Assembly: GCA_019309245.1 (NCBI GenBank)
Contig: JAFDGP010000016.1
Location: 1 to 19,357, forward strand
Length of the DNA: 19,357 nt
Direction: 5' to 3'
Source of the DNA: Deltaproteobacteria bacterium
GTDB lineage: Bacteria > Desulfobacterota > Desulfobacteria > Desulfobacterales > C00003060
The notes beneath the pieces are model-generated. The model ran no database searches. It saw nothing but the letters and a program-made list of their open reading frames with translations, and was not told the origin of the DNA. Shown here piece after piece: positions 12,827 through 19,357 of this stretch. Both the position numbers and the translations under genes were made by a program. The first letter of the stretch is position 1. Every line of letters begins with the position of its first letter.

Positions 12827-14428
12827 GTGGGAGACGCCGAGCGTTTTGAAGCCGTTTGCCGCGCCATGGGAGACCCGGCATTTTATCCTCATCCGGTACT
12901 GAAACTGGAGCGTCGCGAGACGCATATCTCTGTGGTCTTTTTGACGGGAGAATGGGTATACAAGATCAAGAAGCCGGTTGCGCTGGGATTTCTTGACTTT
13001 CGCAACCTGGAAGATCGGCGGCGGTTTTGTGAGCGAGAGCTGAGCCTGAATCGGCGTCTGAGCCGTGGGGTTTACCAAGACGTGGTTGCTGTACGTGAAA
13101 GCGATGGCAACGGTTTTACGTTACATGGACGCGGGCGCATCGTGGAATACGCGGTCAAGATGAGGCAGCTTCCGGAAGCGTCGAGCCTGGAGCAATGTCT
13201 CATCAAAGAGGCAAAGGTCGGCCTCCAGGATATGCGGGATTTGGGTCGCAGGCTGGCTGCCTTTTACAAGACCGGCCAGCGCGATGTTGAAATTGACCGG
13301 TATGGGAGGCGAGATATCATCGCGTTTAATATGGAAGAAAATTTCCGACAGTTGGAGCCGGTCGCCCGGGACCTTTTGGACCTCGAACGGTGGGAGTTCC
13401 TCTGTCAGGTGAGCCGAACCTTTCTGGAGCATCACTATGATTTGTTTGAGCACCGTATCAAGGCGGGGCGGGTTTGCGATGGTCATGGAGACTTGCGGGC
13501 GGATCACATCTATTTTTACGACGGGGTTCAAATTATCGATTGTATTGAGTTCAATGATCGGTTCCGGTATGGAGATGCGGTATCCGACCTGGCCTTTCTC
13601 CATATGGATCTGGAACACCTGAACCGTCCGGCGTGGAGCGGAGCCCTTCTGGCAGGCTATGTTGAAGAGGCTCAAGACCCTGAGCTGTATGCCTTGATTG
13701 ACTTTTATGCGACTTATCGTGCGATTGTGCGACTCAAGGTGACAGCGCTCCGACTCCAGCAGGTGCGCCAGGCTCAACGGGAGTCGCTGGCCCAAGAGGC
13801 AAGACGCTACATGGCGCAGGCCTATCGGTATGCCATGCAGTTCGGCCGAGCCACGCTTTGGGTGTTTTGCGGTTTGCCAGCCACCGGCAAGTCTCACCTG
13901 GCAAAGATGGTTTCAGAAGCACTCTGGATTCCGGTGTTTCAATCGGACCGGGTCCGCAAGCAAAGCGGCTTTGGACGTCCCGACGTGGTAGGTTACGCTC
14001 AAGGGCCATATCGCCCGGGTATGCGCCAGCAGGTCTACGCGCACATGCTCGGTCTGGCCCAGGACATGTTAAAGGCAGGTCGTTCGGCCATTTTGGATGC
14101 CACCTTTTCACGTAGAGGATGGCGGCAAAGTGCGCGCCAACTGGCGATAGATTGGGACGCAAACCTTGTTTTTGTAGAATGCGTGTGTCCTGAAGAAACA
14201 ATTCGTTCCAGGCTGAAAAAAAGGGCGAAAGAATTCGGCCTGTCGGATGCTCGGCTGGAACATTTACCGCAGATGATGGCAGAATTTGAACCGGTTGTCG
14301 AACCGGAACCGCAATATCACCTTGTGATCCAGACGGAACAACCGGCGAACCGGGCGTTGACTGAGCTGCTTTCCCAGGGCTATGACCGGAGGCGGCGCCA
14401 AGTAAGCGATCGGATCGCTCGGGGGTGA
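12827..14428 (+). CDS. APH-like kinase domain fused to P-loop (AAA_33-type) kinase domain
   Basis: 533 residues from GTG 12827, chosen because AGGAGG lies 5 bases upstream and the product then begins about where relatives do. An open extension to GTG 12719 or ATG 12770 lacks a ribosome binding site. Residues 1-330 form an aminoglycoside-phosphotransferase-like kinase fold (COG2187 type): ETHISVVFLTGEWVYKIKKP with Lys near 46, catalytic-loop HGDLRADHIYF (220-230, Asp 222) and metal-site IIDCIEFND (236-244). His replaces the usual Asn after the catalytic loop. Residues 343-533 are a P-loop kinase domain (COG0645 type) with Walker A GLPATGKS (349-356) and AILDATFSRRGWR. The fusion is a known bacterial architecture of unknown substrate; antibiotic resistance should not be assumed. 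Confidence 0.93.
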   Translation: MGDAERFEAVCRAMGDPAFYPHPVLKLERRETHISVVFLTGEWVYKIKKPVALGFLDFRNLEDRRRFCERELSLNRRLSRGVYQDVVAVRESDGNGFTLHGRGRIVEYAVKMRQLPEASSLEQCLIKEAKVGLQDMRDLGRRLAAFYKTGQRDVEIDRYGRRDIIAFNMEENFRQLEPVARDLLDLERWEFLCQVSRTFLEHHYDLFEHRIKAGRVCDGHGDLRADHIYFYDGVQIIDCIEFNDRFRYGDAVSDLAFLHMDLEHLNRPAWSGALLAGYVEEAQDPELYALIDFYATYRAIVRLKVTALRLQQVRQAQRESLAQEARRYMAQAYRYAMQFGRATLWVFCGLPATGKSHLAKMVSEALWIPVFQSDRVRKQSGFGRPDVVGYAQGPYRPGMRQQVYAHMLGLAQDMLKAGRSAILDATFSRRGWRQSARQLAIDWDANLVFVECVCPEETIRSRLKKRAKEFGLSDARLEHLPQMMAEFEPVVEPEPQYHLVIQTEQPANRALTELLSQGYDRRRRQVSDRIARG

Positions 14429-14468
14429 ATCCGTGCTCAGTGTTGTTTGTGCAACGTTAGGTTGGAGA

Positions 14469-16094
14469 CTACCCCACAAACGGCCGGCGTAAAATGGTAT
14501 CCTTGAGCCAGTGTCGGTCGTCCTTGTTCGGATACTGGAGGTTGTAGTGCAGGCCCCGACTTTCTTTTCTTAAAGAGGCACTTTGGATGATGAGGTGGGC
14601 CACAACAGCGATATTGCGCAATTCGATCAGATCCGGGGTGACCTTAAAGTTCCAATAATACTGATGAATTTCTTCTTCGATCATTTCAATGCGGTTCTTG
14701 GCGCGAAGCAAGCGCTTGTTGGATCGCACGATGCCCACATAGTTCCACATCAGTCGCCGAATCTCATCCCAGTTATGAGACACCACGATGGCTTCATCGC
14801 TGTCTGTGGTGCCCATGGGGTCCCATGGAGGTACTTCCGGACAAAAGTCCAGGGTCTTTTTTTCCAGATGGGCCTTAGCATGCGTGGCCGCACGATGGGC
14901 ATAGACCACGGCCTCAAGAAGTGAATTGCTGGCAAGCCGGTTGGCGCCGTGAAGCCCGGTACAAGCGGTTTCGCCGATCGCGTAAAGCCGTTCCACGTCC
15001 GATCTGCCGTCGATGTCTACCAGGACACCGCCACACATGTAATGGGCGGCAGGCACCACCGGGATGGGCTCCTTGGTTATGTCGATTCCCAGGGAGAGGC
15101 ATTTTTCATAGATATTTGGAAATCGCGCCTGGACGATATCTGAATCCTTGTGGGTGATGTCCAGAAACACACTATCATCGCCGCTCTTTTTCAACTCGTT
15201 GTCGATCGCCCGGGCGACTACATCCCGGCACGCGAGGTCCTTCTTGGAATCATAATCCTCCATGAAACGCCTGCCGCGGGCGTCTATCAAGATACCCCCG
15301 GCTCCCCGGACCGCCTCGGAAATCAGAAAATTCTTGGCCTCCGGGTGATAAAGACAGGTGGGATGAAATTGGACAAATTCCAGATTACCCACCAGGGCCC
15401 CGGCCCGATAGGCCATGGCAATACCGTCGCCGGTGGCGATATCTGGATTACTCGTATATAGATATACCTTGCCGGTGCCGCCAGTCGCCAGCACGGTGAT
15501 TTTGGCCCGGAAGGTGTGGACCTCTCCGTTTCCAGTGTCCAGGACATAGGCCCCGCAGCAGACATCTTCGTGGGCGGCAGTCACGGTACCCCGCTTCATT
15601 CTCATAGAGTAGGTGATTAAATCGACGGCAATATGGTTTTCAAAAAAACCGATATGAGGATTTCTTCGCGCCTGGTCCAGCAAGGCCTGTTCAATAACGC
15701 GACCGGTAAAATCTCCGGCATGGGCGATTCGTTTCTGGGAGTGTCCGCCTTCAAGGACCAGGTCCAGCTCGTCGTTGTCGGCGCTTCGGCGCGTGAAGGC
15801 AACGCCCCAGTCCATCAGTTCCCGGATCCTGGAAGGCCCGTCCCTGATTACCATCTCAACCACGTTCTGTCGGCACAATCCGTCTCCGGCTGCGAGCGTA
15901 TCCTGGACATGCAGATCAAAAGAGTCATATCTTCCCAAAACCGACGCGATGCCGCCCTGGGCATAGTTGGTGCTGGTCTCTACAGCTTCCTTTTTGGTGA
16001 CAATTGCTACCCGGCCGGCATCAGCCACCTTGAGAGCGAAGCTCAACCCGGCGATTCCGCTTCCAATGATGAGAAAATCAATGTCGTATTGCAT
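14469..16094 (-). CDS. nadB: NadB, L-aspartate oxidase
   Basis: 541 residues, the usual length for NadB. It oxidises L-aspartate to iminoaspartate with FAD, the first step of de novo NAD synthesis; quinolinate synthase NadA then uses the product. Visible are the FAD-binding loop GSGIAG (11-16), STNYAQGGIA, the substrate-site region GGHSQKRIAHAGDFTG, LATGGTGKVYLYTSNP, EFVQFHPTCLYHP, SEAVRGAGGILID, HYMCGGVLVDIDGRS and GLHGANRLASNSLLEAVVYA. The ending with ESRGLHYNLQYP is typical of NadB rather than SdhA. ATG 16094 is preferred to the TTG directly before it. nadA and nadC are not in the window. The gene follows the SH3 gene by 106 bases on the same strand, and converges on the kinase fusion with 40 bases between. 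Stop is TAG. Confidence 0.97.
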   Translation of the reverse strand: MQYDIDFLIIGSGIAGLSFALKVADAGRVAIVTKKEAVETSTNYAQGGIASVLGRYDSFDLHVQDTLAAGDGLCRQNVVEMVIRDGPSRIRELMDWGVAFTRRSADNDELDLVLEGGHSQKRIAHAGDFTGRVIEQALLDQARRNPHIGFFENHIAVDLITYSMRMKRGTVTAAHEDVCCGAYVLDTGNGEVHTFRAKITVLATGGTGKVYLYTSNPDIATGDGIAMAYRAGALVGNLEFVQFHPTCLYHPEAKNFLISEAVRGAGGILIDARGRRFMEDYDSKKDLACRDVVARAIDNELKKSGDDSVFLDITHKDSDIVQARFPNIYEKCLSLGIDITKEPIPVVPAAHYMCGGVLVDIDGRSDVERLYAIGETACTGLHGANRLASNSLLEAVVYAHRAATHAKAHLEKKTLDFCPEVPPWDPMGTTDSDEAIVVSHNWDEIRRLMWNYVGIVRSNKRLLRAKNRIEMIEEEIHQYYWNFKVTPDLIELRNIAVVAHLIIQSASLRKESRGLHYNLQYPNKDDRHWLKDTILRRPFVG

Positions 16095-16110
16095 CAATGT
16101 GTATCCGATG

Positions 16111-16136
16111 ACGGGTTAACACACAGTTCAACCCGT
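16111..16136. repeat. 7-bp inverted repeat just upstream of nadB
   Basis: ACGGGTT (16111-16117) and AACCCGT (16130-16136), 12-base loop, 17 bases before the nadB ATG. It could be an operator or mRNA hairpin affecting nadB. No T-run follows it on the minus strand, so it is not a good terminator for the SH3 gene. Confidence 0.4.
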
Positions 16137-16200
16137 GGGGAAGGGGCAGTGGAAAAGGCGAACTTTGGCTTTCGAGCAATCATGTCGCGGCCACGCACGA

Positions 16201-16881
16201 CTATAACAGAGAGGATCGACGCTTGGGTCTCCTGGAGGCGTAGCCGATGATGAAACCGACCAGGATAATGCTGGCACCTGCCACAAACCAGCGCAATGTT
16301 TGGCTGTTACGGAGTTTTTGCAATTCCTTTTCGAGAGATTCAACCTGACTGGTCTTGGTGTTCAACTCCCGGCTTGCCTTTTCATAAGATGCCTTAAGGG
16401 CCAGGAAGTCTTTTGATTCCGTTTTGAGCATTTCGTAATCACGCTCCAATGCCTTGCTCCTAGTCGTCTGTTGGGCCAGGGCGGATTCCAATTCTTTACG
16501 CAGTTTCGAAAGCCGGGCGTTTTCTTGCTGAAGGGTCTTGACCCGGTTCTGCAGGGTGTCAGTCTTCTTTTTTAAGGTTGCAATTACCTCGTTCTTCGGA
16601 GGGCCGGGCACCAGGAATTGAGACAGCATCCAGCCCTCCTTGCCGTTGGCCAGCCTGACTTTTACCCACTCGTCCACGCGCTGTTCATCCGGGACTTCCA
16701 CGATCTCCACGGCCGTGCCGGACCTGGGCATGGCAATGATTTTGTTTGTCATGGCGGGACCTGTTCGCACCATGACTTCGAACACATCCGTGACGTACAT
16801 GGTCTTGGCGTACACCGTGGACGTTATGAGCAGAATACAACCGAACAATACGCCCGCATATTTCACGCCTGCATACCTCAT
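16201..16881 (-). CDS. SH3-domain, coiled-coil, membrane-anchored protein (TIGR04211-like)
   Basis: 226 residues from ATG 16881, preceded by AAAGGG 7 bases upstream; an open extension further up lacks a ribosome binding site. Residues 1-24 are a signal sequence (GVLFGCILLITSTVYA). Residues 25-95 are a bacterial SH3-like domain (MYVTDVFEVMVRTGP, WVKVRLANGKEGWMLSQFL). Residues 100-195 form a long coiled coil (heptads in LQNRVKTLQQENARLSKL). Residues 196-213 are a transmembrane helix, followed by a very basic tail (RRPKRRSS). The order signal-SH3-coiled coil-TM matches the TIGR04211 family of periplasmic proteins seen in proteobacteria, whose role is not settled; E. coli YgiM has this layout. 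It is probably cotranscribed with nadB. Stop is TAG. Confidence 0.88.
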   Translation of the reverse strand: MRYAGVKYAGVLFGCILLITSTVYAKTMYVTDVFEVMVRTGPAMTNKIIAMPRSGTAVEIVEVPDEQRVDEWVKVRLANGKEGWMLSQFLVPGPPKNEVIATLKKKTDTLQNRVKTLQQENARLSKLRKELESALAQQTTRSKALERDYEMLKTESKDFLALKASYEKASRELNTKTSQVESLEKELQKLRNSQTLRWFVAGASIILVGFIIGYASRRPKRRSSLL

Positions 16882-16923
16882 CGTGCACCCTTTCAATTTC
16901 ACCCGGGCCGATCTCAAGACGGT

Positions 16924-16947
16924 GTTTTTCCGAAAAAACGGAAAAAC
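16924..16947. repeat. 9-bp perfect inverted repeat in the leader of the SH3 gene
   Basis: GTTTTTCCG (16924-16932), six A residues, CGGAAAAAC (16939-16947). In the minus-strand mRNA this makes a hairpin with a U6 loop, about 43 bases before the start codon. No T-run follows the stem. Confidence 0.55.
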
Positions 16948-16971
16948 AGCATTACCCCCGCTGGCAAAGAC

Positions 16972-16977
16972 ATTATA
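16972..16977 (-). promoter_or_regulatory. -10 box for the SH3/nadB genes
   Basis: A perfect TATAAT on the minus strand about 90 bases before ATG 16881. The expected -35 region (TTATTC, 18-base spacer) is a poor match. TTGACA occurs further up, 33 bases away, too far to serve. The surrounding sequence is unusually AT-rich for this window, which fits a divergent promoter region. Confidence 0.45.
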
Positions 16978-17024
16978 ATGTTTCGTATTCCTAATGAATA
17001 AATTTGAGGATGTCAATAATTTCT

Positions 17025-17053
17025 TTGAAATCAAGACAGTAACGTGTTATATA
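17025..17053 (+). promoter_or_regulatory. sigma-70 promoter of the DUF1178 gene
   Basis: TTGAAA (17025-17030, 5/6 to the -35 box), a 17-base spacer and TATATA (17048-17053). The predicted start near 17060 leaves a leader of about 17 bases that contains only the ribosome binding site. This is the best promoter in the window. Confidence 0.65.
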
Positions 17054-17076
17054 AAAATTGTGGAGGAATGGGCAAC

Positions 17077-17493
17077 ATGATTGTCTATGATCTTGCCTGC
17101 GGGCAGGGACACACGTTTGAAGGGTGGTTTGAGGACCTGAAGGCCTATGAGGAACAGCGGCGAGACGGCCTCATTGCCTGCCCAGTGTGTAATGACACCT
17201 GTGTCAAGATCATTCCGTCGACCTTCGGCATCAAGACAGGGGCCTCCAAGCCATCCCCGGACAGCCAGGATTCCACCACTACGCCGCAAGTTACACCGGA
17301 AGCATTTATGAATTTTCTGGAGAAAAACTTTGAGGACGTGGGCCATAAGTTTGCGCAAGAGGCCCTGAAGATGCACTACGATGTTTCGGAAAAAAGAAAT
17401 ATTCGGGGAACCAGCACCCCGTCGGAGGAAAAAATGCTGGAAGAAGAAGGCATCAAGTTCTTTAAGTTTCCCGTCCCCCGTATGGATTCCTGA
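17077..17493 (+). CDS. DUF1178 family protein
   Basis: 138 residues from ATG 17077, with GGAGGA at 17062-17067. Two upstream in-frame starts (ATG 17068 and the frame opening at 17044) are excluded by that site and by the promoter. The N-terminus MIVYDLACGQGHTFEGWFED is the signature of DUF1178. Cys and His residues at 8-12 and the CPVCNDTC segment make a likely zinc-ribbon. A low-complexity Ser/Thr/Pro linker leads to a helical C-terminal half (FMNFLEKNFEDVGHKFAQEA, GTSTPSEEKMLEEEGIKFF). The family function is unknown; it is soluble. The stop codon directly abuts the stop codon of recD2 on the other strand. Confidence 0.93.
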   Translation: MIVYDLACGQGHTFEGWFEDLKAYEEQRRDGLIACPVCNDTCVKIIPSTFGIKTGASKPSPDSQDSTTTPQVTPEAFMNFLEKNFEDVGHKFAQEALKMHYDVSEKRNIRGTSTPSEEKMLEEEGIKFFKFPVPRMDS

Positions 17494-19357
17494 TTACTGA
17501 AGGCGATCCGCCAGCCTTGTCATGCGTTGCTGCGGTCGGTCGTTCTTGATGGCAATGGCCAGCGCCTTTTTGGTGCCGATGAGGACCACCAGTCTCTTGG
17601 CCCGTGTGATTCCCGTATAGATGAGGTTCCTCTGCAGGAGCACGAAATGCTGTGTCATCACTGGAAAGACGACGGCCTCATATTCGCAACCCTGTGATTT
17701 GTGGACGGATACAGCGTATGCCAGGACCAGCTCATCAAGTTCGGTAAAATCGTAATCCACGATCATGCCATCATAATTGACGCTTAGCTCGCCGCTTTCT
17801 GCATCAATACGCACGATGATGCCGATGTCGCCGTTAAATACCTCTTTGGCGTAGTTGTTGCGAATTTGCATAACCTTATCCCCCTGCCTGAAGGCACGGC
17901 CCATGCGTTCCACAATGTGCCCGGAGGGGTTCAGGGTCTCCTGAAGCACCCGGTTCAGATTGGCTGTTCCCACGACGCCTTTGTGCATGGGGGTAAGCAC
18001 CTGGATATCCGTCATGGGATTTAAGTTGAAACGGCGTGGGATACGAACCGCACATAACTCCTGAATGGTGGCGATCACCTTGTCGGGGTCGCCTTGCTCA
18101 ATAAAGTAAAAATCTTGCAAGCCGTGGTCGTTGGCTGGCGGTATACTCGGGAAGTACCCCTCGTTGATCTGGTGGGCGTTGATTACGATCAGGCTTTCCC
18201 GGGCCTGTCTGAAGATCTCAGTTAGATACACGGCCGGAACCCGGCTGGATTCCAGCATATCCCGCAAGACGTTTCCAGGACCCACCGGCGGCAACTGGTT
18301 GATATCGCCGACCAGCACCAGCACCGCCGATGCCGGGAGCGCTTTGACTAGGTGATACATCAAAAAGACGTCCACCATGGATGCTTCGTCTACGATGACG
18401 ACGTCTGCGTCCAGGGGGTTGTCCTCATTTTTTTGGAATCCGCCACTTCGGAAGTTGAACGCCAGCAGGCGATGAATCGTCTTGGCTTCCCGTCCGGTAA
18501 CTTCTGAAAGTCGTTTGGCCGCCCGCCCGGTGGGGGCGGCAAGCAGGATGTGTTTCCCGGTCGCTTCAAACACGGCAAGCATTGCCCTGACCAGGGTGGT
18601 TTTTCCTGTGCCGGGCCCTCCGGTGACAATCGAAATTTTGGACGAAAGAACGGTCTCTAAGGCCTGTTGCTGTTCGTCGGACAGGGCAATGGCCAACCTC
18701 TTATGGACGAGTTTCAACAGCTTGTCTCTGTGCGGCAGCGCCGATTTGAAGGGTACGGAAAGCAGGGCCTTGAGACGATGGGCCAGTCCTTTTTCCGCGG
18801 CATGGAAGGCCTTGAGATAGACACATGTCTTGGACTCACGGTCCGGGGCAGCTCCGTTGATGTTTTCAACGACGATTTTCCCCTCTGCACATAGGTTGTC
18901 AAAGGCCTTTTTCAGGATATCGGACCCGATACCGAGAAGGTCTCTCGCCTGAGCCATGAGATCTTCGTAGATGACATAGCAGTGGCCGTTTTCGCACATT
19001 TTGCCAAGGACATGCTCGATGCCCGCCTCGGCACGCATCAACGAGTCCCTGGGAACGCCGACTTTTTCAGCAATGTTATCGGCGATGACGAACCCGATGC
19101 CGAAGACATCCGCAGTCAACTGATACGGGTTTTGGCGCACGACCTGAATCGCCCTTGATCCATATTGCTTGAATATCTTCGCGCTGTAGCCCGTGATGAC
19201 GCCGTGACCCTGAAGGAAGACCATGACGTCACAAATTTCCCGGTGGTCTTCCCAGGCCTTACGGATCATCTTGAGGCGTTTTTCGCCGATGCCGTCCACG
19301 GTCAGCAGTTTTTTGGGTTGGGCCTCGATCACATCGAGGGTTTTGTCGCCGAACTGT
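17494..19357 (-). CDS. recD2: RecD2-type helicase, N-terminus off the right edge
   Basis: 620 residues are in the window; the frame continues through the right edge (FGDKTLDVIEAQPKKLL), so roughly the first 80-100 residues of a ~720-residue protein are missing. The part present starts in the helix-hairpin-helix region (VDGIGEKRLKMI, FGIGFVIADNIAEKVGV), which RecD2 has and classical RecD lacks. The helicase motifs follow: Walker A GGPGTGKTT, APTGRAAKRLSE, Walker B VIVDEASMVD, GDINQLPPVGPG, LTEIFRQARES, VHKSQGCEYEAVV and YTGITRAKRLVVLIG. All look intact. RecD2 is a 5'-3' superfamily 1B helicase that acts alone, and is typically found in bacteria without RecBC; here RecBC genes lie 11 kb away. 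Stop is TAA. Confidence 0.96.
   Translation of the reverse strand, partial: QFGDKTLDVIEAQPKKLLTVDGIGEKRLKMIRKAWEDHREICDVMVFLQGHGVITGYSAKIFKQYGSRAIQVVRQNPYQLTADVFGIGFVIADNIAEKVGVPRDSLMRAEAGIEHVLGKMCENGHCYVIYEDLMAQARDLLGIGSDILKKAFDNLCAEGKIVVENINGAAPDRESKTCVYLKAFHAAEKGLAHRLKALLSVPFKSALPHRDKLLKLVHKRLAIALSDEQQQALETVLSSKISIVTGGPGTGKTTLVRAMLAVFEATGKHILLAAPTGRAAKRLSEVTGREAKTIHRLLAFNFRSGGFQKNEDNPLDADVVIVDEASMVDVFLMYHLVKALPASAVLVLVGDINQLPPVGPGNVLRDMLESSRVPAVYLTEIFRQARESLIVINAHQINEGYFPSIPPANDHGLQDFYFIEQGDPDKVIATIQELCAVRIPRRFNLNPMTDIQVLTPMHKGVVGTANLNRVLQETLNPSGHIVERMGRAFRQGDKVMQIRNNYAKEVFNGDIGIIVRIDAESGELSVNYDGMIVDYDFTELDELVLAYAVSVHKSQGCEYEAVVFPVMTQHFVLLQRNLIYTGITRAKRLVVLIGTKKALAIAIKNDRPQQRMTRLADRLQ

Noticed and set aside
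13121..13897. 258-codon open frame on the minus strand
   Set aside because: It is antisense to the kinase-fusion gene, which has conserved motifs over the same bases; the product looks like no known protein.
14429..14468. Bidirectional terminator between the kinase fusion and nadB
   Set aside because: Only a 4-bp GTTG/CAAC stem is present, with no T-run on either strand.
1..19357. CRISPR array, tRNA or rRNA genes, transposase or integrase genes
   Set aside because: I saw no regularly spaced direct repeats, no cloverleaf-type sequence and no such protein motifs in any open frame.

Overview
This is a 19.4 kb piece of a bacterial chromosome, moderately GC-rich, with no tRNA, rRNA, CRISPR array, transposase or phage gene that I can see. 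The gene set fits a Desulfobacterota/deltaproteobacterium-like genome: RecBC plus a separate RecD2-type helicase, an SH3/coiled-coil/membrane protein of the TIGR04211 kind, a DUF1178 protein, an APH-like/P-loop kinase fusion, L-aspartate oxidase, and many intergenic inverted repeats. That taxonomic call is inference.

Layout. (1) Positions 1-6214, minus strand: recC then recB, overlapping by ATGA. recB runs off the left edge and carries one in-frame TAG at 1566-1568; the frame is otherwise open on both sides and keeps all helicase motifs, so this is either a real nonsense/amber codon or a sequence error. (2) 6217-7404, minus strand: a doubtful small ORF in front of recC, a 145-aa hypothetical protein, and a 110-aa J-domain protein. 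(3) 7405-8943: an intergenic region with hairpins and a possible promoter, then tyrA (fused chorismate mutase/prephenate dehydrogenase) on the plus strand. (4) 8944-9540: a stretch dense in inverted repeats, followed by two tandem ORFs for 30- and 33-aa single-pass membrane peptides. (5) 9559-10794, minus strand: a metallo-beta-lactamase-fold hydrolase and an 84-aa hypothetical protein, then a second copy of the ~105-bp hairpin repeat found in region 4. (6) 10997-12448, minus strand: a lysine/alanine/proline-rich histone-H1-like protein with a tandemly duplicated 123-residue module, a transmembrane helix and a C-terminal domain. It has a recognisable promoter and a possible leader attenuator. 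(7) 12827-14428, plus strand: the kinase fusion. (8) 14469-16881, minus strand: the SH3/coiled-coil/TM protein and nadB. (9) 17077-17493, plus strand: the DUF1178 protein behind a good promoter. It converges, with zero bases between stop codons, on recD2 (17494 to the right edge, N-terminus missing).

Functionally the two ends concern DNA double-strand-break repair (RecBC, RecD2) and the middle is metabolic (tyrosine and NAD synthesis) mixed with uncharacterised proteins. The items most worth following are the membrane-anchored histone-like protein with its recent internal duplication, the recB amber codon, and the structured region leading into the two tandem micro-membrane-proteins.
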